Origin: Sulfuritalea sp.
GTDB lineage: Bacteria; Pseudomonadota; Gammaproteobacteria; Burkholderiales; Rhodocyclaceae
Length of the DNA: 64,000 nucleotides
NCBI GenBank assembly: GCA_016712985.1
Contig: JADJQA010000010.1
Location: forward strand, 107,738 to 171,737
Reading direction: 5' to 3'
Shown piece by piece: positions 45,255 to 54,581 of the stretch; within the stretch, counting starts at the first letter, position 1, and each line of letters begins with the position of its first letter. The notes under the pieces were generated by a model. It saw only the letters and a program-made list of their open reading frames with translations, did not search any database and had not been told where the DNA came from. Position numbers and translations under genes: made by a program.

Positions 45255-46025
45255 GTGAGTGCCAGCCTGCAATGCCAGCAGCAGGCCTTTGCCCTGGCGA
45301 TCACCGCCGAAGGCGACTGGACCGGCTTGCTCAGGCCCAGCAGCGACGGCAAGCCGCCGCTGCTGCACCTTTACCGCCATGCCTACCGCTCGCGCCTCAC
45401 CGAGGCCCTGCGGGAAAACTACCCGGTGCTGCACCGGGTGCTGGGCGACAAGGAATTCGACCGGGTCGCGGCTGCCTTTGTCACCGCCTGCCCGTCGCGC
45501 CGGCCCTCGATTCGCTGGTTCGGCGACGAGCTGGCTGTCTATCTCGAGCGCGAACCGCAGCAGATTCCTCATCCGGCCCTGATCGACCTGGTGCGTATGG
45601 AGTGGGCCCTGGGAATCGCCTTCGACGGAGCCGAGGCGCCCGTGTTACGGGTGAATGCGCTGACACAACTGCCGGCAGAAGACTGGCCCGCGCTGCGTTT
45701 TCGGCCCCACCCGACTCTCGCCCTGCTCTATCTCGATTGGGCTGTCGAAGCCCTGTGGTCAGCCGTCAGTGCTGATCCCGAGGCCGACACGGACCCACCC
45801 GAAGCGCTGCCGCATCACCTGCTGGTATGGCGTCGGGATCAGCGCACCCAGTGGCGCTCGGTGACGGACGAGGAAGCCGAATTGCTCGCGGCCTGCCTTA
45901 CCGGCAAGCCCTTCGCCGAACTCTGCGCCGCCGCGGTCGAACGCCACGGCGACCAGGCCGCGGCAAGCGTCGCCGGCTTCCTCAGGGCATGGGTGGAATC
46001 TGGCATGCTGTCGGGATTGCAATGA
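45255..46025 (+). CDS. bufC: DUF2063 bufferin partner protein
   Basis: 256 residues from a GTG at 45255, which falls at the right edge of repeat B. DUF2063 N-terminal domain (QQQAFALAI, LLHLYRHAYRSRLTEALRENYPVLHRVLGDKEF, an R-Y/H-x-x-Y-x-x-R...L pattern) and a C-terminal winged-helix-like part. In RiPP systems it acts as the precursor-recognition partner of the DUF692 enzyme. The stop overlaps the next start (ATGA). Confidence 0.9.
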   Translation: MSASLQCQQQAFALAITAEGDWTGLLRPSSDGKPPLLHLYRHAYRSRLTEALRENYPVLHRVLGDKEFDRVAAAFVTACPSRRPSIRWFGDELAVYLEREPQQIPHPALIDLVRMEWALGIAFDGAEAPVLRVNALTQLPAEDWPALRFRPHPTLALLYLDWAVEALWSAVSADPEADTDPPEALPHHLLVWRRDQRTQWRSVTDEEAELLAACLTGKPFAELCAAAVERHGDQAAASVAGFLRAWVESGMLSGLQ

Positions 46026-46381
46026 AACCCCACACCCCGCTCTTCGACTGGCTGGTGCGCCACGCCACGGCCACCCTGGTGCTGATGGCGCTTTCCTTCG
46101 TGGCCTTCGGCGCCCTCTCGGTCAACCTGGTGAGCTACGTCTCGGCCAATGCAAACTACCTGCTCAGCTACGGCTGGGAGGCGTTCAATGATGGCGGCTT
46201 TCAGCAACTGCTCGAACTCTGGTTGCAGATCTTCGTGGCCATCGGCACTTACCTGGTCTTCAAGCTCTGCGAGCACGCCCTGATCGAGCGCATCGCCTGC
46301 CACGCCGACGAAGCGCAGCATCAGGATTCCGGCCACTCCTGCGAAGCGCCCCCGCCACCGCTCGATCAGATGATCAGGTAG
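46022..46381 (+). CDS. Small membrane protein coupled to bufC, family unknown
   Basis: 119 residues, start overlapping the bufC stop. Two membrane helices (about 15-42 and 62-83). The C-terminal tail from about 85 carries Cys and His residues (KLCEHALIERIACHADEAQH, then H-S-C-E) ending in a proline run. Bufferin operons often have a DoxX-type fourth gene; this is not DoxX-like. The coupling and the His/Cys tail suggest a role in the same metal pathway (inference). Confidence 0.7.
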   Translation: MKPHTPLFDWLVRHATATLVLMALSFVAFGALSVNLVSYVSANANYLLSYGWEAFNDGGFQQLLELWLQIFVAIGTYLVFKLCEHALIERIACHADEAQHQDSGHSCEAPPPPLDQMIR

Positions 46382-47156
46382 CGATTCGCCTGCTGCTGGC
46401 GCAGCAACGCATCCGCTGCATCCTGCCGACTGATCCTTGCCACGAGCACGATCCAGTGCCGTCGATCGCGAGCGACCAGTTCCGGAAGGCTCAGTGTACG
46501 GAAGTCCCCGCCGGCTGGCGGATTGCTCGCGATGACGCCCATGCGGTTCACCGTCACCTCGGTCGGCTTCAGGTACAGGCGGGCTTCCGGCGCGGCCAGC
46601 CACTCGGCAAACGCGTGCAGCAGGCTTTCCGGGGCCAGCGAGGCGATCGCCTGCCGCTGCCTTTCTTCCAGCATCTGCCGTCGCTCGCTGCGGTCCGCGG
46701 CAGCCGAAGCCTGTTCCAGGCTCCAGGCGGTGTGCGCATCCTGGCGCTGCTGGCGCAGGTCCGCGACGCAGGCGACAAAGCCCTTGGTGAGGCTGTCGAA
46801 GGCAGCCGTAACTCGTCCTCGGGACAGAGCGTGGGATCGGTCATGAACTCCCGCAGCTCACGGCTCTTACCCAGCATGTCGCCGATATCGCCCGGCGCGG
46901 CGAACAGGGCATGGACCAGGGGGTCGGCGCTGAAGGCGCGCTGATTGATCTCAATGGGACCGGGAATGGCGGCAGCCAGGTCCTCACAATAGTCCAGCGC
47001 GCAAGCAACCGCCGGCGCGAGCTTGCGCTCATATCCCGAGACGGTTCTCAGCAGCGGATCCGCCGTCGCGACTGCCTGCTCGATTGCGCTGCGCAGCACC
47101 CCGTCAGGCGGCGGCGCGGCGCCCAGCAAGCGACCAAGGCCGGATAAAATTCCCAT
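46366..47156 (-). CDS. Hypothetical protein, single frameshift
   Basis: The N-terminal frame from 47156 (GILSGLGRLLGAAPPPDG, YERKLAPAVACALDYCEDLA) runs to CPEDELR. The C-terminal frame (AFDSLTKGFVACVADLRQQR, then MLEERQRQAIASLAPESL to the stop at 46366) continues after a one-base indel at about 46805-46815. The combined protein of about 263 residues is helical and soluble. No family is recognised. The 3' end overlaps the convergent small membrane gene by 16 bases. The 255 bases upstream (47157-47411) show nothing I can name. Confidence 0.6.
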
Positions 47157-47411
47157 GCAATATTCCCGGTGTTTTCTGCACCTGCAGATCCTTGAGTGTG
47201 CAAGTGTCTCACGCCGTGCGTTGAGCAGCCGCGCTCTGCCTGCCTGGGACGCCGCTGCGCGGGCAGGCTACTGGGTACGACATTGAGTACCTAACGTAAA
47301 ACGTGGCACCAAAACGACGCAATGCTTTCCGTCATGACGGGAAATACTCCGTCAAACAGCCTGTAGCCGACCGACAAAAGAAGCCTCGCCCGGATGATTT
47401 CAGTAGCCTTG

Positions 47412-47780
47412 TCAAACCACAAGAGCCGTCCGCAGATACTCGCCGAAAACCCGGTCAGTGGTCACTACCACCAGACCTTCGGACTTGGCCTGTGTCAGTA
47501 GCAGGCGGTCGAACGGAGCGTGGTGCAAAAGGGGCAGGTCGCGCACGGCCTCGGCATGATCGGGAAGCACCGGCAACCAGGTCAACTGTGCGGCCTCGAC
47601 CTCACGCACAAGACTGTCGGTTTGCATCTCCGGCTTTGCCGATACGCACCTTGCTCCAGATTTCCCGGATCGGGATCGGGCTTACGTAGGCACCTTCACT
47701 GCACACCCGCTTGACCGAGCATTGCGGCAGGGGTCTCCCGCAAGCCAGCGGATCAGGATATTGGAATCGAAGAGAAGCAT
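47412..47780 (-). pseudogene. VapC-like PIN-domain toxin remnant
   Basis: It starts M-L-L-F-D-S-N-I-L-I-R-W-L at 47780, with the first PIN aspartate. A second frame gives GAYVSPIPIREIWSKVRIGK. A third gives the long C-terminal part SLVREVEAAQLTWLPVLPDHAEAVRDLP...HHAPFDRLLLTQAKSEGLVVVTTDR. Together these form one VapC of about 125 residues with at least two frameshifts. The toxin RNase is probably dead unless the indels are sequencing errors. Confidence 0.7.
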
Positions 47781-47792
47781 CCCACAGCCAAA

Positions 47793-47843
47793 CTACAAAC
47801 CCCGCATGGCTGATTCCTCGAACAGGGCAGCAATTTCGGAATC
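47793..47843 (-). pseudogene. VapB-like antitoxin 3' remnant
   Basis: Sixteen codons D-S-E-I-A-A-L-F-E-E-S-A-M-R-G-L and a stop, 12 bases before the vapC start. This is the usual acidic antitoxin C-terminus. The DNA-binding N-terminus is missing: sequence upstream is the end of the hom gene. Confidence 0.55.
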
Positions 47844-49163
47844 ACCCTAGTTCTTCCATCCGCAGGCGGATCACCTTCTTCTTCACCACCGACAACGCCT
47901 CGATCTTGACGACGGCCGCGTCAACATTCCCCTCGCGCGTGATATGGGTAAGCATGATGATGTCGGTCTGCGACTCGCCCTCGGCGGGTTCGCGCTGGAT
48001 CATGGCGTCGATGGAAATCTGCTGGTCGGCGAGGATGCGCGTAATGTCGGCCAGCACCCCCGGCTTGTCTTCCACCCGCAGCCGCAGGTAGTAGCTGGTT
48101 TCCACTTCCGCCAGAGGCAGGACCGGCGTGTCCTCGACTGCGCCGGGCTGGAAGGCCAGGTGCGGCACGCGATGCTCCGGATCCGCAGTATGCATGCGCG
48201 TGACATCGACCAGATCGGCGATGACGGCCGAGGCAGTGGGTTCGGCGCCGGCGCCCTTGCCGTAGTACAGCGTTGCACCGACCGCATCGCCCTGCACCAG
48301 CACGGCATTCATTGCCCCCTCGACGTTGGCGATCAGGCGCCTGGCCGGAATCAGCGTCGGATGCACGCGCAGCTCTACGCCCGCCTTGCCGTCCAGTTGG
48401 CGCCGCCGGGTAATGCCCAGCAGCTTGATGCGGTAGCCCAACTGTTCGGCATACTTGATGTCGAGGGCGTCGAGCTGGCTGATGCCCTCGACGTGCGCCT
48501 TGTCAAGTTGCATCGGAATGCCGAAGGCCAGCGCCGAAAGAATGGTGATCTTGTGCGCGGCATCCACGCCTTCGATGTCGAAGGTCGGATCGGCCTCGGC
48601 ATAGCCCAGGCGCTGCGCTTCCTCAAGACGACATCAAAGGGCAAGCCCTTGTCGCGCATCTCGGAGAGGATGAAATTGGTGGTGCCATTGATGATGCCGG
48701 CAATCCACTGGATGCGGTTGGCCGTGAGGCCTTCGCGCAGCGCCTTGACGATGGGAATGCCGCCAGCCACCGCGGCTTCGAAACCCACCATCACGCCCTT
48801 CTCGTGCGCGGCGGCAAATATCTCGTTGCCATGGGTCGCCAGCAATGCCTTGTTGGCCGTCACCACATGCTTGCCGCTGGCAATGGCTTTCAGCACCAGC
48901 TCCTTCGCGATGCCGCAGCCGCCGATCAATTCGACGACGATGTCGATGTCAGGGTCGGTGACCACCGCGACGGCATCGTCGGTCAGTTGCGCCCGGCCCG
49001 CGGTCACTTGCCGCGCCAATTCGAGATTCCTGTCCGCCACCCTGCTGATGCGGATCTGGCGTCCGGCGCGGCGGGTGATTTCGGCTTCGTTGCGCGCCAG
49101 AACGCTAAATGTTCCGCCACCGACGGTGCCGATGCCGAGAAGTCCCACGTTGATAGGTTTCAT
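47842..49163 (-). CDS. hom: Homoserine dehydrogenase, single frameshift
   Basis: The N-terminal frame (49163 down to about 48630) has the NAD(P) motif GLLGIGTVGGG, ANKALLATHG, AAVAGGIPIVKALREGL and NGTTNFILSEM. The C-terminal frame has EEAQRLGYAEADPTFDIEG, KITILSALAFG and an ACT domain (YYLRLRVEDKPGVLADITRIL). They join as GLPFDVVLEEAQRLG if one C is restored near 48626-48631. About 440 residues. It makes homoserine for threonine and methionine. The usual downstream thrC is absent. Confidence 0.9.
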
Positions 49164-49612
49164 TTCAAGTTTTTCCTGAAGCAGAAGGCCGGTATCACCA
49201 GGCCTTCGCGAAAGTAGAAGCGATGTGCATCGGTTCGCTGGGTTCCCGAGTCGAGCGCCAGCACGTCACATTGCAACTCGTGTGCGTGACGCCGCAGATG
49301 TCGCAGCAGTGTGCTGCCAATGCCGCGCGAACGATGAGCTTCATCGATCACCAGGTCGTCCACATAGAGCCGGCGCCCCTCGTACGTGTTCTCGATCACC
49401 CGCCACAGAGCGACACCGCGCACCACCGGGTCCGCCGCGGCTACGCTCATGCGGCCCCCGTTGGCAAATATGCCACGCAGGCGGCCTACGTAATCCTCCG
49501 GCAGGCGATCCCGCAACTGCCGATGTACCGGCTCCGCACGCGCCAGCCATGCCGGTTCGGGCACGCCGCCGTCGCTGCCGGTCACATCGATCACCGCCAA
49601 TTCATTTGCCAT
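49160..49612 (-). CDS. GNAT family N-acetyltransferase
   Basis: 150 residues from the ATG at 49612. GNAT fold with YVDDLVIDEAHRSRGIGSTLL (acetyl-CoA-binding R-x-x-G-I-G) and RFYFREGLVIPAFCF. The substrate is unknown. It overlaps the aminotransferase by 11 bases and hom by 4 bases, so it is translated within the same operon. Confidence 0.85.
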   Translation of the reverse strand: MANELAVIDVTGSDGGVPEPAWLARAEPVHRQLRDRLPEDYVGRLRGIFANGGRMSVAAADPVVRGVALWRVIENTYEGRRLYVDDLVIDEAHRSRGIGSTLLRHLRRHAHELQCDVLALDSGTQRTDAHRFYFREGLVIPAFCFRKNLK

Positions 49613-50834
49613 GCCGCTTTCGATAGCCTTCGAGAAACCGCGCGATGCGGCCGATGGCCTCGCGCAGATCGTCCTCATGCGGCAAAAACACCAGCCGGAA
49701 ATGGTCGGGATGCGGCCAGTTGAAGCCCGTGCCCTGCACCAGAAGGACCTTTTCCGCCATCAGCAGTTCGGCGATGAACTCCTGATCATCGGTGATCGGG
49801 TACATCTTCGGGTCCAGGCGCGGGAACATGTAGAGCGTTGCCTTCGGCTTGAAACAACTGACGCCGGGAATCGCGTTGATCAACTCATGGGCGACGTCGC
49901 GCTGCCGGCACATGCGACCGCCGGGTGCCACCAGGTCGTCGATGCTCTGATAGCCGCCCAGCGCCGTCTGGATGCCCCATTGCCCTGGAACATTGGCGCA
50001 CAGTCGCATCGAAGCCAGCATGTCGAGGCCGTCGATGTAATCGCGCGCATGCTTCTTTTCGCCGGAAACGATCATCCACCCGGCTCGATAGCCGCAGGAC
50101 CGATAGTTCTTTGAGAGGCCGTTGAAAGTAATCGTCAGCACGTCCTCCGACAGGGCCGCGATCGACGTGTGGGTTGCCCCGTCATACAGCACTTTGTCAT
50201 AGACCTCGTCGGCATAGATGATCAAGTCGTTCTGCCGGGCGATCTCGACGATCTCCCGCAGCACCTCATCGGGGTACAGGGCCCCGGTCGGGTTGTTCGG
50301 ATTGATGACAACAATCGCCCGCGTGCTGGGCGTGACCTTGGCACGGATGTCGTCCAGATCCGGCAGCCAGCCGGCGTCCTCATCGCAAAGGTAGTGCCGC
50401 GGCGTCCCGCCGGAAAGACTCACCGCGGCGGTCCACAGCGGGTAGTCGGGCGCCGGCACCAGAACCTCGTCTCCGCTGTCGAGAAGGGCATTCATGGCCA
50501 TCACTATCAACTCCGAAACGCCGTTGCCGAGGTAGATATCCTCGATCGTCACGGACTTGACATGCTTCTGCTGCGTGTAATGCATCACCGCCTTGCGCGC
50601 GGAAAAAATGCCCTTTGAATCGACATAGCCGGACGCCCCCGTGAGGTTGCGGATCATGTCCTGCTGGATCTCTTCCGGAGAATCGAAGCCAAAGGCGGCG
50701 AGGTTGCCGATGTTCAACTTGATGATCTTGTGACCTTCCTCTTCCATCTGCCTGGCACGCGCCAGCACGGGCCCGCGAATGTCATAGCAGACGTTGTTGA
50801 GCTTGGCGGATTTATTTACGGGTTGCATGGGCAA
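49602..50834 (-). CDS. Alanine-synthesising aminotransferase, AlaA/AlaC type
   Basis: 410 residues; an in-frame ATG at 50828 is also possible. PLP fold type I: KLNIGNLAAFGF, NPNNPTGALYPDEVL, IYADEVYDKVLYDG, and Lys in GLSKNYRSCGYRAGW. It transfers an amino group between alanine/pyruvate and glutamate/2-oxoglutarate. First gene of the operon with GNAT and hom. Confidence 0.9.
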   Translation of the reverse strand: MPMQPVNKSAKLNNVCYDIRGPVLARARQMEEEGHKIIKLNIGNLAAFGFDSPEEIQQDMIRNLTGASGYVDSKGIFSARKAVMHYTQQKHVKSVTIEDIYLGNGVSELIVMAMNALLDSGDEVLVPAPDYPLWTAAVSLSGGTPRHYLCDEDAGWLPDLDDIRAKVTPSTRAIVVINPNNPTGALYPDEVLREIVEIARQNDLIIYADEVYDKVLYDGATHTSIAALSEDVLTITFNGLSKNYRSCGYRAGWMIVSGEKKHARDYIDGLDMLASMRLCANVPGQWGIQTALGGYQSIDDLVAPGGRMCRQRDVAHELINAIPGVSCFKPKATLYMFPRLDPKMYPITDDQEFIAELLMAEKVLLVQGTGFNWPHPDHFRLVFLPHEDDLREAIGRIARFLEGYRKRHGK

Positions 50835-50940
50835 CCGTCCTTTCTACGTGATGCCGACCGCGTCGATCAGCGTCGAAAAACGAAGTTTCAGGGCAGGCCA
50901 GGATCCGCGCTGAAGCGGAAGTTGTGCCGGAACTGGAAGG

Positions 50941-50946
50941 TATAAT
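50941..50946 (+). promoter_or_regulatory. Probable -10 box upstream of the Mth938-like gene
   Basis: A perfect TATAAT in the 230-base gap between the divergent aminotransferase and Mth938-like genes, 119 bases before the latter start. The -35 region is weak. Confidence 0.4.
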
Positions 50947-51064
50947 CTTACTCAAGCCCATGCTGCACCGCAAATGCGGATTTGACGCGGCTTTCAGCCA
51001 CTTCTGCCGCTGTCAGTTCCTTGTTCGTTTCGCAACCGCTACAGCCGCCTGTCCGGTCGCCCCA

Positions 51065-51445
51065 ATGAAACTTCATTCCTCGGTCTCGAACGGCCTGCTT
51101 TCAATCACCGCGTATGATGGCCAACACATCGCCGTGAATGGTCGTCGCTTGACAAAGAGCTTCCTTCTGACTCCTCGACGCCTGATCGAAACTTGGCCGC
51201 CCGCTTCCTTCGACAGCCTGACCGAGCCGGATCTGGCCGCGGTTGCCGACCTCGACTGTCGTATCGTCCTGCTCGGCACCGGGCCGCGCCAGCGCTTCCC
51301 CGCCCGCGCACTGTTGCGGCCGCTGATTGAGCGGCGCATTGGCGTCGAGGTCATGGACAGCCATGCCGCCTGCCGCACCTACAACATCCTCATGGCCGAA
51401 GGACGGGAAGTCGCCGCCGCGCTGATCATCGAATGCGCGATCTGA
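51065..51445 (+). CDS. Mth938-like domain (DUF498) protein
   Basis: 126 residues from the ATG at 51065. Mth938-like fold: NGRRLTKSFLLTP, RIVLLGTGPRQRFP and VEVMDSHAACRTYNILMAEGR. Close to the family's usual size and found across Proteobacteria; the molecular role is unknown. The stop overlaps the start of the arnT-like remnant. Confidence 0.88.
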   Translation: MKLHSSVSNGLLSITAYDGQHIAVNGRRLTKSFLLTPRRLIETWPPASFDSLTEPDLAAVADLDCRIVLLGTGPRQRFPARALLRPLIERRIGVEVMDSHAACRTYNILMAEGREVAAALIIECAI

Positions 51446-52487
51446 GCGAACGGCATCGCGAGCCGCTGCTTGCCTTGGTGCTCGCCTTTGCGCTGGCCTC
51501 GGTTCGGCACCCTCGAACATCGCCGCCTGATCAACCCCGACGAGGGTCGCTATGCGGAAATCCCGCGCGAGATGGTGGTCAGCGGCGATTGGCTGACACC
51601 GCGCCTGAACGGCATCAAGATTTCAAAAGCCCGCCCTGCAATACGGGGCCACAGCCACCGCGCCATGGTTCATCGCGGTGTCGCTGGCCAATCCCGAGTT
51701 CGCCCGTTTCTTCGCCATCCACGAGCATTTCGAGCGCTTCCTGATGACATGGGTCGGGCTGGTCTTCGTTTTTTTATTGGCCTCCAGTTCCAAGCTGGCT
51801 TCCTACATCCTGCCGATTTTTTCGGCACTCGCCGCACTGATCGGCCTGCATCTGGCGGGGGATGGCGCGTCGCGTCGCATCAAATGGAATGCCCTGCCAG
51901 CCGTCATTATCGGCGCCACCGGCCTGTTCCTCGTGTCTTCCGTCACCCGCTTCGCCAGCGAAAGGATTCCGCTCGTGCTTGACGAAGCTTATCAACCCTG
52001 GCTGTACGGAGGAGCCGCCACCTTGCTGCTGGGTCGCCTTGCGGCGTTCTGGCTGGGACGACAGGGACACACCGTGGCCGCCGTCGTCGCTCTGGCGTTC
52101 GGCGGCTTGGCCTTCGGCCAGGGAATTCTGCTGGGTCACGACAATATTGGCACCATCAATTCGGCGCATGACGTGGCCGCGGCGATCGGCTCGCAAGTAG
52201 CGCCAGAAATCCCCTTTTTCAGCGTAAGCACCTACGATCAGAGCTTGCAGTTCTACCTGGAGCGCACCACTACCATGGTCGCCTACCGCGATGAGCTGAG
52301 CTTCGGCATCAGCCATGAAGCCGACAAATTCATTCCCGACATCGCCGGCCTCGAACGCGCCTGGATCGCGGCGCCGGCCGCGTGAGCGCTGATGCGGCCG
52401 CGCCCCTGGCAGAAACTGGACAACAAGGGCCTGCCGATGATCGAAATGATACGCGGCACCCGCCATGTGATTGTCAAGAAGCCATGA
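51433..52487 (+). pseudogene. ArnT-like lipid A glycosyltransferase, deleted and frameshifted
   Basis: Starts RDLSERHREPLLALVLAFAL, shifts to FGTLEHRRLINPDEGRYAEI and REMVVSGDWLTPRLNGIK (the D-E motif of GT83 enzymes), then to QKPALQYGATAT. That joins directly to APWFIAVSLANPEFARFF; in ArnT about 170 residues lie between. FERFL then joins TWVGLVFVFLLASSSKLASY with another stretch missing. The normal C-terminus (QKLDNKGLPMIEMIRGTRHV) is reached in a further frame at 52487. Not functional as written. Confidence 0.8.
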
Positions 52488-52488
52488 G

Positions 52489-52860
52489 ATGAATGCCCTG
52501 ACCTTCGCCCTCGTCCTTGCCGGCGTGTTGTTGAACGCCGCCGCGCAACTGCTGCTGAAAGCCGGCACCAATGCGGTCGGGCATTTCGAGTTTCGCGTCG
52601 CCAACATCCTTCCGGTCGGCCTCAAGCTCGCCTTTCAGCCATTCATCGTTGGCGGGATGGCCTGCTATGTGCTGAGCCTGGTGATATGGATCATGGCCCT
52701 GTCGCGCGTTCCCGTGTCGATCGCCTACCCGATGCTGTCGATCGGCTACGTGATTAATGCCTTATTCGCCTGGCACTGGTTCGGCGAGGCGCTCGCGGCG
52801 CAAAAACTGCTGGGCATCGGCTTCATCTTGGTCGGCGTGCTTCTCGTCGCAAGGTCGTGA
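52489..52860 (+). CDS. Small EamA/SMR-type transporter, ArnE/F-like
   Basis: 123 residues, four membrane helices, from the ATG at 52489, two bases after the arnT-like remnant. Pattern LLNAAAQLLLKAGTN and SIAYPMLSIGYVINALFAWHWFGE, as in ArnE/ArnF flippases of undecaprenyl-phosphate-aminoarabinose. It looks intact, unlike its neighbours. Confidence 0.85.
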   Translation: MNALTFALVLAGVLLNAAAQLLLKAGTNAVGHFEFRVANILPVGLKLAFQPFIVGGMACYVLSLVIWIMALSRVPVSIAYPMLSIGYVINALFAWHWFGEALAAQKLLGIGFILVGVLLVARS

Positions 52861-53194
52861 GTGCCATCCGCCGGGCCGCGCGCGCCAGCGCGGCATATTG
52901 GTTGGCACCCCTCCCGGCCTCCCCCGCCGAGCGGGGGAGGTGACCGGCCAACTCCGCCCTGGGGACGGGGGAAGGGGGGGCAGTTATCTTTCCCACAGGG
53001 TGCGCTGGCGTACCCCCTTCCACGGGAAAGCTTCCGCGCCAACAAGAACCTGAACACCTCGGAAGGCGGCGATGGAAGGCTTTTGCGCCTGCTCGCGGTA
53101 GAATTGGAACCGTGCCGGTGGTCTCGCTGCTGGCCACCGCGTCGGCAAGCGATCAAATCGACGCAATTCTTGGAAGCTCGGCACTCTGCCTGTC
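52861..53194. other. Repeat-rich gap with possible formyltransferase remnant
   Basis: The left part begins at the SMR stop with TGAGTGCCATCCGCCGGGCCG, like repeats A and B, and holds a perfect hairpin (arms CCTCCCCCGC/GCGGGGGAGG, CGA loop, 52918-52940). From about 53055 one frame reads GGDGRLLRLLAVELE, resembling the end of an ArnA-type formyltransferase, and is quickly broken. In intact clusters arnB, arnC and the formyltransferase sit here; none is present. Confidence 0.5.
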
Positions 53195-53634
53195 ATGAAG
53201 AAGAAACTCATTCTCGACGTCAATGGCTTCATCGGCCACCACCTTTCCCAGCGCATCATGAATACCACCGACAGGGAGGTTCATGGCATGGACATGAACT
53301 CGGCGCGTATGGCCGACTTGATGGACAAGGAGTGGATCGAGTACCACGTCAAGAAATTCGACGTGATTCTGCCCCTGGTTGCCACCGCCACGCCGGCCAT
53401 CCATGTCAAGGAGCCGTTGCACGTCTTCGAACTCGACGTCGAAGCCAACCTGCCGATCATCCCCCAGGCGGTCAAGTATCGGAAGCGCGTGGTCTTCCCG
53501 GCGACTTCCGAGGTCTGCGCAATGCTATGAGTGATCTCGACTGGGAACAGAAAGTGGCGTTTGAGGACGCCCTGCGCAGCATTTTCGAGGCCGATTGCAA
53601 TGGCGTGGCCTCGGCGCACAAGTTGATGGATTGA
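53195..53634 (+). pseudogene. UDP-glucuronate decarboxylase (ArnA C-domain-like), internally deleted
   Basis: Begins KKLILDVNGFIGHHLSQRIM (G-x-x-G-x-x-G with one change). Residues after ARMADLMD jump to KEWIEYHVKKFDVILPLVA, missing about 15 residues that normally lie between. It continues LHVFELDVEANLPII and VVFPATSEV, then loses about 225 residues and a frame, and ends SDLDWEQKVAFEDALRSIF...HKLMD, the normal C-terminus. The catalytic centre is gone, so it is non-functional. Confidence 0.82.
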
Positions 53635-53642
53635 GCGCGCTG

Positions 53643-54581
53643 GTGAAGCTCGCGCTGAAAATCGACGTCGATACCTGGCGCGGCACCCTGCAAGGCGTGC
53701 CGCGCCTGGTGGAGATCCTGCGTCGCCAGCGCGCGGACGCGACTTTCCTCTTCTCCCTCGGCCCCGATCACACCGGCCGCGCCATCAAGCGCGCGTTCCG
53801 CCCCGGCTTCATGAGGAAGGTGCAGCGCACCTCGGTGGTGTCGCACTACTGCATCAAGACCCTGATGTACGGCACCCTGCTGCCAGGCCCGGACATCGGT
53901 CGCCGCGGCGCCGACATCCTGCGCGCCACGCGCGACGCCGGCTTCGAAACAGCGATCCACTGCTGGGATCACGTCAAATGGCAGGACGGCGTCGAACAGG
54001 CCAACGCCACCTGGACGGAAAATGAAATGCGCCGCGCGCACGAACGCTATGTCGAGATCTTCGGCAGCGTTTCGCCCGGCCACGGCGCCGCCGGCTGGCA
54101 GATGAACGGCCAGGCGCTGCGCCTGACGCAGCGCCTTGGCTACCGCTGGGCTTCGGACTGCCGCGGCATGCATCCCTTCATTCCGGTGTGGAACGGCGAA
54201 ATTGTCACCTGCCCGCAATTGCCCACCACGCTGCCGACGCTGGACGAACTGATCGGCACGAACGACCTCACGCCGGACAACGTGCACCTGCACTTGCTGC
54301 GGCTTACCGCGCCTGCCGAGTTCGGCTTTCGGAATCGTTACCAGGTATTCACTCTGCACGCCGAACTTGAAGGCCTCAAGCTCGTCGATACCCTGGAGCG
54401 CCTGCTGACAGGCTGGCGCGAACAGGGCTACAAACTGGTATCGCTGGGGAGTATGCGCGACACACTCGACCCGGCGCTGCTGCCTCGCCACGAAATGGTC
54501 CTGGGAGACATCCCCGGCCGCGCAGGCCGCTTGCTGCTTCAGGGCGAGGAATTTCTGTCAACATGGAAGGAAGCTGCATGA
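53643..54581 (+). CDS. arnD: ArnD-like polysaccharide deacetylase
   Basis: 312 residues from a GTG at 53643; a TTG at 53631 overlapping the previous stop is an alternative. NodB-like fold: LALKIDVDTWRGT (metal-binding Asp), TFLFSLGPDHTGRAI, GFETAIHCWDHVKWQ (His ligands), CPQLPTTLPTLDELIG. By family it deformylates undecaprenyl-phosphate-4-formamido-arabinose. It appears intact although the sugar-making genes before it are broken. Confidence 0.88.
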   Translation: MKLALKIDVDTWRGTLQGVPRLVEILRRQRADATFLFSLGPDHTGRAIKRAFRPGFMRKVQRTSVVSHYCIKTLMYGTLLPGPDIGRRGADILRATRDAGFETAIHCWDHVKWQDGVEQANATWTENEMRRAHERYVEIFGSVSPGHGAAGWQMNGQALRLTQRLGYRWASDCRGMHPFIPVWNGEIVTCPQLPTTLPTLDELIGTNDLTPDNVHLHLLRLTAPAEFGFRNRYQVFTLHAELEGLKLVDTLERLLTGWREQGYKLVSLGSMRDTLDPALLPRHEMVLGDIPGRAGRLLLQGEEFLSTWKEAA

